A stretch of 64,000 nt of DNA from Catellatospora sp. TT07R-123 (GCF_018327705.1 NZ_BNEM01000002.1:1364001-1428000); one strand, 5' to 3'. Positions 24,158 through 33,650 are shown, numbered from the stretch's first letter. The notes: generated by a model not told the origin, from the sequence alone. Numbers and translations: made by a program.

Positions 24158-25441
24158 TCAGCCGGCGTTCAGCAACGCCTCGATGGCCTTGTCGCCCGCC
24201 TCGGTGGCGGCTTCGACCGTGGCCTTGCCCGTGGCGATGTCCACCAGCATGTTAAGCACGATCTTGTTCTTCTCCACCTGGGCCCAGTTCTTGGCCGGCG
24301 GCAGCGTCCACGTGTCGGCGAGGCTGTCGGCGTAACCCTTGAGCTGCGGGTCGGTGGGGACGATGCCCTTGGTGTTGGCGAGGAAGCCGCCGTCGACGAA
24401 CGCCTGCTGCGAGGAGTTGCTCAGGAACGCCGCGATCCACGCCCGCGCCCAGTCCTGGTGCTTGCTCCTGGCCGTCACGGCGACGTCGGAGCCGCCCATG
24501 AACGCCGGCGTGAAGCCGTCGGCCTTGGTCGGGCTGGGCAGCCGGAACGTGCCGATCTGCTCCTTGAGCTTCGGGTCGCCGTCGGCGCCGAAGACCTTCT
24601 TCATCTGGCCGGCCGAGTCGTAGAACATGGCGGCCTTGCCCGCGACCATGGTGCTGAACGCGGTGAGGTCGTTGATGGTGCGGTCGCCCTTGTAGCCGGC
24701 GTCCATCAGCGACTTCCAGTTCTTCAGGCCCGCGATGCCCTCGGGGCTGCTGAACGTGGCGTCCCACTTGCCGTCGGCGCCGAGCTTGGCGGCCTGGCCG
24801 CCCGCGTCGTAGACGAACGGCATCGCCGCGTACTGGTGCTGGCCGGGCAGGAAGAACGAGCTGAACGTCGGGTCCTTGGCGTGCTTGGCGTTGAGCTTGT
24901 TGACCAGGTCCATCAGCGCGGCCCAGGTCGTCGGCGGCGTGGTGACGCCGACCTCGGCCAGCAGGTCCTTGCGGTAGATGACGGCGCGGTCACCGCCGTA
25001 GTACGGGACGCCGTACAGCTTGCCCTGGTAGGTCGCCGAGTCCTCCAGCGCCTTGACCCAGGTGGTGTTGTTGTCGAACTCGGCGCGGTGCGAGGTGAGG
25101 TCGCTGAACGCGCCCGCGGCCATGTACAGGCCCATCTCGGTGGAGCCGAGCTCGATCACGTCGGGGGCCGAGCCGGCCTGCGCCGCGGCGTCGAACTTGG
25201 CCAGGTGCTCCGGCCACGTCTGGTACGCCACGTTCACCTTGACGCTGGGGTACTTCTCCTTGAGCTTCGCGTTGGCGGCCTCGACGGTCTTGGGCCACAG
25301 GTTCTGCGCCTCGACCTGGAGCCAGACGTTCAGCTCGCCGGCGGCGTTGGGGTCGTCTGTGGATCCGGCGTCGTCGCCGCAGGCCGCTACGCCCAGGAGC
25401 AGGGCGGCTGCCGCGGCGGCGGCGAGGAGACGTACCTTCAT
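24158..25441 (-). CDS. Extracellular solute-binding lipoprotein (family 1) of the putative MurNAc importer
   Basis: A 427-residue lipoprotein; ATG at 25441 behind TTAGGAG. Signal with lipobox LGVAAC (Cys about residue 20). Body motifs fit family-1 sugar-binding proteins: ELNVWLQVEAQNLWPKTVEA, VAYQTWPEHLAKFDAAAQAG, VPYYGGDRAVIYRKDLLAEV, FMGGSDVAVTARSKHQDWAR. It is divergent from a MurR/RpiR regulator that is followed by murQ, the context on which the MurNAc assignment rests; the sequence itself does not define the ligand. Confidence 0.88.
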   Translation of the reverse strand: MKVRLLAAAAAAALLLGVAACGDDAGSTDDPNAAGELNVWLQVEAQNLWPKTVEAANAKLKEKYPSVKVNVAYQTWPEHLAKFDAAAQAGSAPDVIELGSTEMGLYMAAGAFSDLTSHRAEFDNNTTWVKALEDSATYQGKLYGVPYYGGDRAVIYRKDLLAEVGVTTPPTTWAALMDLVNKLNAKHAKDPTFSSFFLPGQHQYAAMPFVYDAGGQAAKLGADGKWDATFSSPEGIAGLKNWKSLMDAGYKGDRTINDLTAFSTMVAGKAAMFYDSAGQMKKVFGADGDPKLKEQIGTFRLPSPTKADGFTPAFMGGSDVAVTARSKHQDWARAWIAAFLSNSSQQAFVDGGFLANTKGIVPTDPQLKGYADSLADTWTLPPAKNWAQVEKNKIVLNMLVDIATGKATVEAATEAGDKAIEALLNAG

Positions 25442-25553
25442 TCCATCAACTCCTAACAGCGTGTATAGACGAAAGAGAATCGAGTCCACAGGCGTAGGAT
25501 CCGGCATGCGGACAGCGCCACGATGGCAGGAATCTCCTTATCCGTCAATCTCC

Positions 25554-25569
25554 ATGAAGGAATTATTCG
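25554..25569. promoter_or_regulatory. MurR-type operator candidate 1
   Basis: ATGAAGGAATTATTCG lies in the 200-bp divergent gap between the lipoprotein gene and the regulator gene. It matches ATGAAAGAATTCTTCA before murQ at 13 of 16 positions, and the first ten bases recur before the C39 peptidase gene. Confidence 0.5.
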
Positions 25570-25642
25570 GCGCCTGATTGTGGCGAGGGCTCCGGTCAGC
25601 GAAGATGGGCGCCTGGCCGCAGTTCGCCGAGGAGATGACCGT

Positions 25643-26530
25643 ATGACCGAGACCCAGCCCGACCACCTCGTCGCCAGCGTCCGCGCGGTGCTGCCCTCGC
25701 TGACGCCGTCGGCGCAGGTCATCGCGCGGCTGATCCTCGACGACCCCGCAACCGTGGCACGCAGCACCATCACCGAGCTGAGCGCCAACTCCGGGGTCAG
25801 TGAGGCGACGATCGTACGAACCGCCCGCATGCTCGGTTTCTCCGGGTACGCCCCGCTGCGCCTGGCCCTGGCCGCCGCCGCCGCGCGGGCCGAGCCGGAC
25901 CGCCTGGTCCCCGGTGACCTCGGGCTGAGCGACCCGCTGTCGGACGTCATCGCCAAGGTGACCCGCTCCGAGATCGAGGCGCTGTCCGACACCGCCGCGC
26001 AGCTCAACCCCGACCAGCTCGACACGGTCATCACCGCGGCGATCGCCGCCCGCCGCATCGACATCTACGGCGTGAGCGCCTCCGGCCTGGTCGCCGCGGA
26101 CATGGCGCAGAAGCTGCTGCGCATCGGCATGTCCGGGCACGCCTTCACCGACGTGCACTCCGCACTGACCAGCGCGGCCCTGCTGCGCAAGGGCGACCTG
26201 GCGATCGGCGTCTCCACCTCGGGGGAGACGCCCGACATCATCGAGCCGCTGCGCCAGGCGGGGCGGGCCGGGGCGACCACGGTCGCGATCACCAACAACC
26301 CGTGGTCCAACCTGGCCCGCACCGCCGACCACACCCTGGTGTCGGCGGGCCGGGAGACGTCCTTCCGGCCCGGGGCGATGGCCTCGCGCATCAGCCAGCT
26401 GCTGCTGGTCGACTGCGTGTTCGTCGGGATCACCCAGCGCACGTTCGCCACCTCCGAGCAGGCGCTGAAGCTGACCCGCGAGGCCGTGAGCGACTACATG
26501 GCCGAACACCGTCCCCGCCCGCGGAGCTGA
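25643..26530 (+). CDS. murR: MurR/RpiR-family transcriptional regulator
   Basis: A 295-residue regulator: N-terminal RpiR helix-turn-helix (ITELSANSGVSEATIVRTAR, about 53-72) and C-terminal SIS sugar-phosphate-binding domain (YGVSASGLVAADMAQKLLRI, GDLAIGVSTSGETPDIIEPL). The ATG at 25643 follows GAGGAG; an upstream in-frame start would enter the operator region. It stands between the sugar importer (divergent) and murQ (same strand, 173 bp on). In E. coli MurR senses MurNAc 6-phosphate and controls murQP, so this is the probable ortholog in function. Candidate sites are at 25554, 26579 and 34949. Confidence 0.85.
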   Translation: MTETQPDHLVASVRAVLPSLTPSAQVIARLILDDPATVARSTITELSANSGVSEATIVRTARMLGFSGYAPLRLALAAAAARAEPDRLVPGDLGLSDPLSDVIAKVTRSEIEALSDTAAQLNPDQLDTVITAAIAARRIDIYGVSASGLVAADMAQKLLRIGMSGHAFTDVHSALTSAALLRKGDLAIGVSTSGETPDIIEPLRQAGRAGATTVAITNNPWSNLARTADHTLVSAGRETSFRPGAMASRISQLLLVDCVFVGITQRTFATSEQALKLTREAVSDYMAEHRPRPRS

Positions 26531-26573
26531 GCGCTCACAAACGAAACCTCCACGTCATCGGTCTGCCATGTCC

Positions 26574-26602
26574 TTGCAATGAAAGAATTCTTCATGCATA
26601 CA
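26574..26602 (+). promoter_or_regulatory. murQ promoter with MurR-type operator candidate 2
   Basis: TTGCAA (26574-26579), 17-bp spacer, CATACA (26597-26602). The spacer is filled by ATGAAAGAATTCTTCAT (26579-26595), an imperfect palindrome around GAATTC, so bound regulator would block polymerase. The leader to the murQ ATG is about 95 nt. Confidence 0.6.
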
Positions 26603-26703
26603 AACATCTGTATTGCTTTTCTCCAGCACCTCGGGGGACGATGCGTGTCGGAACCCGGGCGCCGCGAAGCGGCGCCCACCAGCATGTGAACTTGGGGGGA
26701 CTG

Positions 26704-27615
26704 ATGACCGACGGTCAAGCGATGACGATGCCGGTCACCGAGCGACGCCTCGCCGGTACGGAAGAGCTCGACCTGCTGTCCACGCCCGACCTGGTCCGGC
26801 TGATGACGGCTCAGGACCGGACCGTGCCGGACGCCATGGCGGAGGTCGCCATCGAGATCGCCGCGGCCGTGGACGCCATCTCCGACCGGATGCGCCGCGG
26901 GGGGCGGCTCATCTACCTCGGCGCGGGCAGCGCCGGCCGGATCGGCACCCTGGACGCCAGCGAGATCCCGCCCACCTTCGGCGTGGGCCCGGACCTGGTC
27001 CGGGCGCTCATCGCGGGCGGGCCCGGGGCGCTGATCTCGGCGGTGGAGGCGGCCGAGGACTCCGCCGAGATGGCGGTGGCCGACCTGACCGCGATCGCGC
27101 TCACCGAGCTCGACAGCGTCGTCGGGCTCTCGGCCAGCGGCACCACGCCGTACACGGTGGGCGGGGTGCGGCACGCGCGCGGGCTCGGGGCCCTGACGGT
27201 GGGAGTGGCCTGCAACTCCGGCACCCCGCTGGCGGCCGCGGCCGAGATCGGCATCGAGGTCGTGGTGGGGCCGGAGCTGCTGGCCGGGTCGACCCGGCTG
27301 AAGGCCGGCACGGCGCAGAAGCTCGTCTGCAACACGCTGTCGACGCTGGTGATGATCCGGCTGGGCCGCACGTACGGCAACCTGATGGTCCACATGAACG
27401 CGACCAACAAGAAGCTCTACGCGCGGGCGCACCGGCTGGTGGAGCTGATCACCGGCCGGGGCGAGCTGGAGGTCGACACGGCGCTGCGGGCGGCCCAGGG
27501 CTCGGTGCCGGTGGCCGTGCTGGTGCTGCAGCTGGGCGTCGACGCGGCGACCGCGCGCACCCGCCTGGCGGCCGCCGGGGGCAGCCTGCGCGACGCGCTG
27601 CGCACGGCCGCCTGA
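26704..27615 (+). CDS. murQ: N-acetylmuramic acid 6-phosphate etherase
   Basis: Removes the lactyl ether of MurNAc 6-phosphate, giving GlcNAc 6-phosphate and D-lactate in peptidoglycan salvage. 303 residues, as in the E. coli enzyme (298). The start ATG at 26704 follows a GGGGGG site; a more upstream start at 26641 is possible. SIS motif YLGAGSAGRIGTLDASEIPP (71-90) holds the Glu at 87, equivalent to catalytic Glu83 of E. coli, and ISAVEAAEDSAEMA (111-124) holds the second acidic site; GLSASGTTPYTVGGVRHARG and NLMVHMNATNKKLYARAHRL are invariant family stretches. It needs a MurNAc kinase, for which the BadF-type gene at 13810 is the candidate. Confidence 0.95.
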   Translation: MTDGQAMTMPVTERRLAGTEELDLLSTPDLVRLMTAQDRTVPDAMAEVAIEIAAAVDAISDRMRRGGRLIYLGAGSAGRIGTLDASEIPPTFGVGPDLVRALIAGGPGALISAVEAAEDSAEMAVADLTAIALTELDSVVGLSASGTTPYTVGGVRHARGLGALTVGVACNSGTPLAAAAEIGIEVVVGPELLAGSTRLKAGTAQKLVCNTLSTLVMIRLGRTYGNLMVHMNATNKKLYARAHRLVELITGRGELEVDTALRAAQGSVPVAVLVLQLGVDAATARTRLAAAGGSLRDALRTAA

Positions 27616-27638
27616 GGCACGGAGAAGGCTTATTGCCG

Positions 27639-27674
27639 TCCGGCCCCGCGTTGCCAGAGCCATGCGGGGCCGGA
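27639..27674. terminator. Hairpin after murQ
   Basis: TCCGGCCCCGC (27639-27649) and its exact complement (27664-27674), 14-nt loop, 24 bp past the murQ stop and between convergent genes. Confidence 0.7.
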
Positions 27675-27699
27675 CCACCCCACGGGGCGGGGTGGAAAA

Positions 27700-27743
27700 G
27701 GAGCGGGGGTGGCCGGCGGGACGCCGCCGGCCACCCCCGCTCC
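27700..27743 (-). terminator. Very strong intrinsic terminator of the Opp operon
   Basis: Perfect 20-bp arms GGAGCGGGGGTGGCCGGCGG (27700-27719) and complement (27724-27743) with a GACG tetraloop, starting 9 bp past the minus-strand stop at 27752. On the minus strand CCTTTTCC follows, giving the T-run. Confidence 0.85.
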
Positions 27744-27751
27744 TGCGTCTG

Positions 27752-29485
27752 TCAGGACTTCACGTACGCGTCCACGAAGGCCGGGTACCCGAAGATGCTG
27801 GAGACGAAGATGCCGCCCGCCTTGGAGCCGTGCAGGTAGTACGCCACGTCGACGTACAGCGGCACCGCCGGGGCGTCGTCCTCCATCAGCTTCTTGTCCA
27901 GCTTGGCCCACTCGGGGGCCTGCGAGGCCGGGTCCATCGCCAGCACGCGGTCGAACTCAGCGTTGATCTTGTCGTCGTTGAGGAACGACCGGTTGTTGTT
28001 GCCCTCGTCCTTGACCGTACGGCCGTCGAAGAGCACCGGCAGGATCGAGGCGCCGCTGGGCCAGTCGGCGGCCCAGGCGTCGATGTACAGGTCCCACGGG
28101 TTGTTCTTCTTGCTGGTCTCGTCGAGCTTGGCGTCGGCCGGGATCAGCTTGACCGTGACCTTGAAGCCCGCCTTCTCCAGGTTGGCCTCCAGCTGCGCGC
28201 CGGTCTCGGCATCGGTGTCCAGGACACCCAGCACCAGCTCCGGCGTCTTGCCCGCCAGCAGCTCCTTGGCCTTCTCGATGTTGCCGTTCGGGCCCGCCGG
28301 GTAGGCGTCGTAGTTGACGAAACCGAGCGTCGAGGAAGGCATCAGCGTGGTCATCGGGGAGGCGACGGTGTCACCGCCCAGCGACTTGATCAGGCCCTCG
28401 CGGTCGATGGCGTAGTTCAGCGCGCGGCGGACGTTGACGTCGGTGACCCGCAGCGTGTTGATGGTGAGGCGGTTGGCCGACGGGGTCGGCGACAGGATCG
28501 AGCGCGACTTCAGCGACGCGTCGGAGATGGTCTTGCCGACCAGCGACGCCGGCACGCCGTTCCAGCCCAGCGCGGCCTGGTCGTCGCCGCTGTCGGCGAT
28601 GATCCGGTTGGCCTGCGCGTCGCCGTCGGCGCCGAAGCTCCACACGAACTTCTCGGGGTACTGGTGGCGCACCGGGTCGGTGGCCGCGTCCCAGTTCGTG
28701 TTGCGCTCCAGCACGATCTCGGTACCGACCGTATTCTTGGTGACCTTGTACGGCCCGGACGAGAACGGCTGCGTGTCCAGCCCGAGCCCGGTGTCCTTGG
28801 CCTGCGGCACCGGCGCGGTGTAGGGCAGCGACACCGCGAACGGCAGGTCGCAGTGGCCCTTGGCGAAGCTGAACCGCAGCGTCTTGTCGTCGGGGGCGGT
28901 CAGGCCGGGCGGGAACGAGCCCTTGTTGGCCTTGAAGTCCCACACCTTGTCGAACTGGGCCGAGTCGGCCAGCCACTCCTGGATGTAGGTCGGGCCGCCG
29001 CTGTAGTCGGGGCTGAAGGCGCGGGAGATGCCGTACGCGATGTCCTTGGCGCTGATCGCGCTGCCGTCCTCGTACTTCACCCCGTCCTTGATCTTGAATT
29101 CCCAGGTCTTGCAGTCCTTGTTGACGTCCGTGCCGGGCGTCTCGGCCAGGTCGCCGACCAGGGTCAGGTGGCCCTTGCCGTCGTCCTTCCAGGTGGTCAG
29201 GAAGCGCGCGTACAGCGGCGAGGTCATCAGGCCGACGAACGAGTAGATGCGCTGCGGGTCCAGGTGCGAGATCGCCGTCTGGCGCAGCACGTGGAAGGTG
29301 CCGCCCTTGACGGCGCCGGCCACCTCGGCCGCCGGGCCCTTGGACTGGGCCGGGTCGGTGGCGATGACGCCGGTGCTCTGCCGGTTGACGTCGACTGCCG
29401 GGCCCTCGCCCTTATTCTCAGTGCACGCCGCGAGCAGGAGCAGCGCCAGCGCTGCGCCCGCGGCGGTTGCCGCTCGTGTCCTCAT
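27752..29485 (-). CDS. Peptide ABC transporter substrate-binding lipoprotein (family 5)
   Basis: A 577-residue lipoprotein with lipobox LLLAAC (Cys about residue 21). Family-5 (OppA/DppA) features: ISHLDPQRIYSFVGLMTSPL, GVKYEDGSAISAKDIAYGIS, QPFSSGPYKVTKN, NVRRALNYAIDREGLIKSLG. Last gene of a minus-strand operon with C39-like peptidase, OppD, OppF, OppC and OppB homologues. Next to murQ and a MurR-type system, murein peptides are a plausible cargo, as with MppA/Opp in E. coli; ordinary oligopeptides cannot be excluded. The gene ends at a strong terminator. Confidence 0.9.
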   Translation of the reverse strand: MRTRAATAAGAALALLLLAACTENKGEGPAVDVNRQSTGVIATDPAQSKGPAAEVAGAVKGGTFHVLRQTAISHLDPQRIYSFVGLMTSPLYARFLTTWKDDGKGHLTLVGDLAETPGTDVNKDCKTWEFKIKDGVKYEDGSAISAKDIAYGISRAFSPDYSGGPTYIQEWLADSAQFDKVWDFKANKGSFPPGLTAPDDKTLRFSFAKGHCDLPFAVSLPYTAPVPQAKDTGLGLDTQPFSSGPYKVTKNTVGTEIVLERNTNWDAATDPVRHQYPEKFVWSFGADGDAQANRIIADSGDDQAALGWNGVPASLVGKTISDASLKSRSILSPTPSANRLTINTLRVTDVNVRRALNYAIDREGLIKSLGGDTVASPMTTLMPSSTLGFVNYDAYPAGPNGNIEKAKELLAGKTPELVLGVLDTDAETGAQLEANLEKAGFKVTVKLIPADAKLDETSKKNNPWDLYIDAWAADWPSGASILPVLFDGRTVKDEGNNNRSFLNDDKINAEFDRVLAMDPASQAPEWAKLDKKLMEDDAPAVPLYVDVAYYLHGSKAGGIFVSSIFGYPAFVDAYVKS

Positions 29486-29554
29486 CTAAGTTCCCTTCGG
29501 TGTGCATGAGAGGTGACGGGCGGCCCGGTGTAGCGGACCGGGCCGCCCGGATCG

Positions 29555-30541
29555 TCAACGCAGCCGTACGCGCGGATCGATGACCGCGTACAGCAGGTCG
29601 ACGACGATGTTGGCGACCACCACGAACACGGCGGCCAGGATCACGGTGCCCATCACGGTCGCCAGGTCGCCGGTGTGCACGGCGTCGACCGTGGTGCGGC
29701 CCAGGCCCTGCAGGCCGAAGGTGGTCTCGGTGATGAAGGTGCCGCCCAGCGCCGAGCCGACGTCCAGGCCCGCGATGGTGACCAGCGGGGTGATCGCGGC
29801 CCGCAGCGCGTGCCTGCCGTTGACCTGCCAGGACGACAGGCCCTTGGCGCGGGCCGTGCGCACGAAGTCCTCCGACAGCGTCTCCAGCATCTGCGCCCGC
29901 GACAGCCGGGCGTAGATCGCCGAGAACAGGAAGGCCAGAGCCACCCAGGCCAGCACCAGCCCGGACGCCCAGTCCAGCGGGTCCTCCAGCAGCGGCGTGT
30001 AGTGCGGCACCGGCACCCAGTGCAGGGTGTACGTGAACAGCAGCAGCAGCACCGCGCCGACGAAGTACAGTTGCATCGACGCCCCGGTCAGCGTGAAGCC
30101 GACCGCCAGCCGGTCCAGCAGCGTCCCCCGGCGCAGAGCCGAGACCATGCCCAGGCCGACGCCGAGCACCAGCCACAGCACCGCGGCCGGGATCACGATG
30201 CTCAGCGTCACCGGCAGCACCCGCTTGAACGTGTCGGTGACCGCCTCGCTGCGGATGTAGGAGAAGCCCAGGCACGGCGCGTCGCAGTGGCCGCCCTGGG
30301 CGGTGCCCAGGTCCCGGCCGACGAAGATGCCCTTCACGTAGCCGAAGTACTGCACCGGCTTCGGATCGCGCAGGCCCAGCTCGACCCGCACCCGCTCCAG
30401 GCGCTCGGCGTTGCAGTTCTTCGGGCACATGCCGCTGACGGGGTCGCCGGGCAGCGCGAAGAACATCAGGAAGCTCAGCATGCTGACCGCGAACAGGACC
30501 AGCACCGCCGACAGCAACCGCTTGACCACGAAACGGAACAT
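29555..30541 (-). CDS. Peptide ABC transporter permease, OppB/DppB type
   Basis: A 328-residue permease. The start FVVKRLLSAVLVLFAVSMLS is the standard first helix; the EAA-type loop is SEDFVRTARAKGLSSWQVNG followed by RHALRAAITPLVTIAGLDVG. A loop of about 60 residues with CPKNC and CDAPC, four cysteines outside the membrane, is longer than in E. coli OppB and may form disulfides. Lies between the OppC gene (5 bp) and the binding-protein gene (69 bp). Confidence 0.92.
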   Translation of the reverse strand: MFRFVVKRLLSAVLVLFAVSMLSFLMFFALPGDPVSGMCPKNCNAERLERVRVELGLRDPKPVQYFGYVKGIFVGRDLGTAQGGHCDAPCLGFSYIRSEAVTDTFKRVLPVTLSIVIPAAVLWLVLGVGLGMVSALRRGTLLDRLAVGFTLTGASMQLYFVGAVLLLLFTYTLHWVPVPHYTPLLEDPLDWASGLVLAWVALAFLFSAIYARLSRAQMLETLSEDFVRTARAKGLSSWQVNGRHALRAAITPLVTIAGLDVGSALGGTFITETTFGLQGLGRTTVDAVHTGDLATVMGTVILAAVFVVVANIVVDLLYAVIDPRVRLR

Positions 30542-30546
30542 GATGC

Positions 30547-31548
30547 CTACCTCGACGATCGGGGGTCGAGCGCATCGCGCAGCGCGTCACCGAACAGGTT
30601 GAAGGCCAGCACCATCACGAAGATGGTGATGCCGGGGAAGAAGACGTACGCCGGGTCGGTCTGCAGGTAGTTGATGCTGCGGTTGATCATCCGGCCGAAG
30701 TCGGGGATGGGTTCGACCATGCCGACGTCCAGGAACGACAGCGCCGCCTCGGCGGTCACGTAGCTGGGCAGCGCCAGCGAGAACGAGATCAGGATCGGCG
30801 CCCACAGGTTGGGCAGCAGCTGCTTGAACAGCATGTGCCCCAGGCCCGCCCCGGCGGCGCGGGCCGCCTCGACGAACTCCCGCTCCCGCAGGGAGATGAC
30901 CTGGCCGCGCACCAGCCGGGCGGTGCCCGTCCAGCCGAACACGGCGAAGATCCCGACCAGCACCACGCCCCGGAACAGCGGCGGGATCTCGTCGCGCGGC
31001 CCGTAGAAGCGCAGCGCGACCGTCGGCACCACCGCCAGCGCGAACACCATGAACGGCATCGCCAGCGCGAAGTCCATCACCCAGCCCAGCACCGCGTCGA
31101 CCCACCGGCCCAGGAAGCCCGCGGCCAGGCCGACGAGCACACCGATGGCGCTGGTCAGCACCGAGGCGGCGGTCGCGATCAGCAGCGACGTGCGCATGCC
31201 GTAGACCATGCGGATGAAGATGTCGCGGCCCAGGCCCGGCTCCAGGCCGAACCAGTGGTCGCCGTCGACGCCGCCCGCGTAGCCCAGGGGCATGCCGAAC
31301 CGGTCGAGCCGGCCCTGGAAGCTGTCGTAGGGGCCGATGCCGTACGCCCACTCGATCAGCGGCGCCGCCAGCGCGATGACCAGCATCAGCACGATCACGA
31401 CCGCGCCGGTCACCGCGACCTTGTCCTTCTTCAGCCGCGCCCAGGCGAGCTGGCCCGGCGAACGCCCGGCCACCTCCGGCGCGGCGGCCGCGACGGGTTC
31501 GACCGGCGCCGGGGCGGGGTTCAGGTCGAGCTCAGTCGGCATCGCCAT
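30547..31548 (-). CDS. Peptide ABC transporter permease, OppC/DppC type
   Basis: A 333-residue permease with an N-terminal cytoplasmic tail ([20 protein letters not shown]), the usual large first external loop ([20 protein letters not shown], the conserved GTDxxGRD-like region), and EAA loop [20 protein letters not shown]. It overlaps the end of the OppF gene by 17 bp, so it is co-translated. An ATG two codons downstream is an equally good start. Confidence 0.92.
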   Translation of the reverse strand: MAMPTELDLNPAPAPVEPVAAAAPEVAGRSPGQLAWARLKKDKVAVTGAVVIVLMLVIALAAPLIEWAYGIGPYDSFQGRLDRFGMPLGYAGGVDGDHWFGLEPGLGRDIFIRMVYGMRTSLLIATAASVLTSAIGVLVGLAAGFLGRWVDAVLGWVMDFALAMPFMVFALAVVPTVALRFYGPRDEIPPLFRGVVLVGIFAVFGWTGTARLVRGQVISLREREFVEAARAAGAGLGHMLFKQLLPNLWAPILISFSLALPSYVTAEAALSFLDVGMVEPIPDFGRMINRSINYLQTDPAYVFFPGITIFVMVLAFNLFGDALRDALDPRSSR

Positions 31549-32548
31549 GGGCGGCCTCGCCTTCAGCAGTCGCGGACTCCGGACCGGGCTCCGGACCGGG
31601 CTCCGGAAAGTGGCAGGCCACCGCCTGGCGGCTGCCGTCGCGCGGGATCAGCTCCGGTTCCGCGGTGGCGCACAGGTCCTGCGCCTTCCAGCACCGGGTC
31701 CGGAACCGGCACCCGGACGGCGGGTCACTGGGCGCGGGCACCTCGCCGGTGAGCCGGATCCGGCCCTGGCCGGACTCGCCCAGCTCCGGCACGGCCGACA
31801 GCAGCGCCCGGGTGTACGGGTGCCGCGGCGCGGTGTAGATGTCCTCGCGGTCGCCGGACTCGACGACCTTGCCCAGGTACATCACCGCGACCCGCTGGCA
31901 GAAGTGCCGCACCACGGCCAGGTCGTGCGCGATCAGCACGAACGTCAGCCCCAGGTCGCGCTGCAGGCCGCGCAGCAGGTTGACCACCTGCGCCTGCACC
32001 GACACGTCCAGGGCGCTGACCGGCTCGTCTGCCACGATCAGGCGCGGCTTGAGGGCCAGCGCGCGGGCGATGCCGATGCGCTGGCGCTGGCCGCCGGAGA
32101 ACTCGTGCGGGTAGCGGTTGTAGTGCTCGGGGTTGAGCCCGACCAGTTCCAGCAGCTCCTGCACCTGACGCCGGATGCCGCCGGGCGGCCTGATCCCGTT
32201 GACCTCCAGCGGCATCGCCACGATCTGGCCCACGGTGTGCCGGGGGTTGAGCGAGCCGTACGGGTCCTGGAAGACGATCTGGATGTCGCGGCGCAGCGGG
32301 CGCAGCGCCCGGCCACGCAGATGGGTGATGTCCCGGCCGTCGAAGGTGATCTTCCCGGCGGTCGGCTCCAGCAGCCGCACCAGCATCCGGCCGGTGGTGG
32401 TCTTGCCGCAGCCGGACTCCCCCACCAGGCCCAGCGCCTCGCCGGGCGCCACGGCCAGGTCCACTCCCGACACGGCCTGCACCGGCGCCCCGCCGCGCAC
32501 GGCGAACTCCTTGGTCAGCCCCTCGACCTGCAACAAAGGCGTACTCAT
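31532..32548 (-). CDS. Peptide ABC transporter ATP-binding protein, OppF/DppF type
   Basis: A 338-residue ATPase. Walker [16 protein letters not shown] (about 43-57), Q-loop [15 protein letters not shown], signature [15 protein letters not shown], Walker [17 protein letters not shown]-loop [10 protein letters not shown]; the C-terminal oligopeptide domain has the [14 protein letters not shown] cysteines that bind an iron-sulfur cluster in some homologues. The ATG at 32548 overlaps the stop of a 27-codon reading frame that links it to the OppD gene. The Glu/Pro/Gly tail is lineage-specific. Confidence 0.93.
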   Translation of the reverse strand: MSTPLLQVEGLTKEFAVRGGAPVQAVSGVDLAVAPGEALGLVGESGCGKTTTGRMLVRLLEPTAGKITFDGRDITHLRGRALRPLRRDIQIVFQDPYGSLNPRHTVGQIVAMPLEVNGIRPPGGIRRQVQELLELVGLNPEHYNRYPHEFSGGQRQRIGIARALALKPRLIVADEPVSALDVSVQAQVVNLLRGLQRDLGLTFVLIAHDLAVVRHFCQRVAVMYLGKVVESGDREDIYTAPRHPYTRALLSAVPELGESGQGRIRLTGEVPAPSDPPSGCRFRTRCWKAQDLCATAEPELIPRDGSRQAVACHFPEPGPEPGPESATAEGEAAHGDAD

Positions 32549-32628
32549 GCCGAAACCCCGCTTCGCGGGCTTTCGGCATGAGGCTCTTCGACACTGTGCC
32601 CCATGATTCGCTCGCTTCGCTCGCTCAT
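32545..32628 (-). CDS. 27-codon linker reading frame between the two ATPase genes
   Basis: The ATG at 32628 overlaps the OppD stop (ATGA) and its stop overlaps the OppF ATG (ATGA), exactly bridging the 76-bp gap. The start MSERSERI is encoded by a GAGCGA-rich tract that is common in actinomycete genomes; the rest contains the hairpin at 32546-32580. It may serve translational coupling rather than make a useful peptide. Chance cannot be excluded. Confidence 0.4.
   Translation of the reverse strand: MSERSERIMGHSVEEPHAESPRSGVSA
32546..32580. repeat. Hairpin over the OppF start codon
   Basis: CATGCCGAAACCCCG (32546-32560) pairs with CGGGCTTTCGGCATG (32566-32580) at 14 of 15 positions around CTTCG. 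It would bury the OppF start unless opened by ribosomes translating the linker frame. Confidence 0.7.
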
Positions 32629-33650
32629 GCCGACACCCCCGTCTCGGTCCGGGCCGCGCGCCGGTCGGCGGCGGGCAGGTGGCAGGCGGCCAGGTGACCG
32701 GGCTCGCCGGAGACCAGCAGCTCGGGCACCCGCTCGCGGCTGGCACCGCCGGTGCGGCCGGCGAACCGGCAGCGCGGGTGGAACGCGCAGCCCGCGGGCA
32801 GGTGCACCAGGCTGGGCGGGTTGCCCGGGATCGGCACCAGATCGTCGGTGACCGGGCCGGTCAGGCTCGGCACGCTGGCCAGCAGCCCCCACGTGTACGG
32901 GTGCTGCGGGTCGCCGAGCACCTGCGCGGCGCTGCCGTGCTCGACGGCGCGGCCGCCGTACATGACGAGGACGTCGTGGGCGACCTGCCGCACCACGCCC
33001 AGGTCATGGGTGATCATGATGATCGCGGACTGGAACTCCCGCTGCAGATCGGCCAGCAGGTCCAGGATCTGCGCCTGCACGGTCACGTCCAGGGCGGTGG
33101 TCGGCTCGTCGGCGATGAGCACCTTCGGGTTGTTGACCAGCGCCATCGCGATCATCGCGCGCTGGCGCATGCCGCCCGAGAACTCGTGCGGGTACTGGTC
33201 GATGCGCCGCTGCGGCTGCGGGATGCCGACCCGGCCGAGCAGGTCGATCGCGTGCCGTCGTGCGGCGGCGCGGCCGACGCCCGCGTCGTGCGTGCGGTGC
33301 GCCTCGATGATCTGGCGGCCCACCGTGTAGTACGGGTGCAGCGCCGACAGCGGGTCCTGGAAGATCATGGCCAGGTCGCCGCCGCGCAGCCTGCGCCGCT
33401 CGCGTTCGGGCAGCGCCTGGAGGTCGGTGCCGTCGACCAGGATGCGGCCGCCGATCTCGGCCTTGCGGGCGTCGTGCAGGCCGAGCACGGCCAGCCCGGT
33501 CACGGTCTTGCCGGAGCCGGACTCGCCGACGATGCCCAGGGTCCGGCCGCGCGCCACGGAGAACGACAGGTCGTTGACCGCGCGCACCACTCCGTCGGAG
33601 CTGCGCAGGCGCACGGTCAGGTTCTCGACCTGCAGGTACGGCGTGCTCAC
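32625..33650 (-). CDS. Peptide ABC transporter ATP-binding protein, OppD/DppD type
   Basis: A 341-residue ATPase; GTG at 33650 overlaps the stop of the C39-like gene (GTGA). Walker [18 protein letters not shown] (about 38-54), Q-loop [20 protein letters not shown], signature [15 protein letters not shown], Walker [17 protein letters not shown]-loop [10 protein letters not shown], then the oligopeptide-transport C-terminal region with CAFHPRC. It partners the OppF-type protein as a heterodimer energising peptide import. Confidence 0.93.
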   Translation of the reverse strand: MSTPYLQVENLTVRLRSSDGVVRAVNDLSFSVARGRTLGIVGESGSGKTVTGLAVLGLHDARKAEIGGRILVDGTDLQALPERERRRLRGGDLAMIFQDPLSALHPYYTVGRQIIEAHRTHDAGVGRAAARRHAIDLLGRVGIPQPQRRIDQYPHEFSGGMRQRAMIAMALVNNPKVLIADEPTTALDVTVQAQILDLLADLQREFQSAIIMITHDLGVVRQVAHDVLVMYGGRAVEHGSAAQVLGDPQHPYTWGLLASVPSLTGPVTDDLVPIPGNPPSLVHLPAGCAFHPRCRFAGRTGGASRERVPELLVSGEPGHLAACHLPAADRRAARTETGVSA

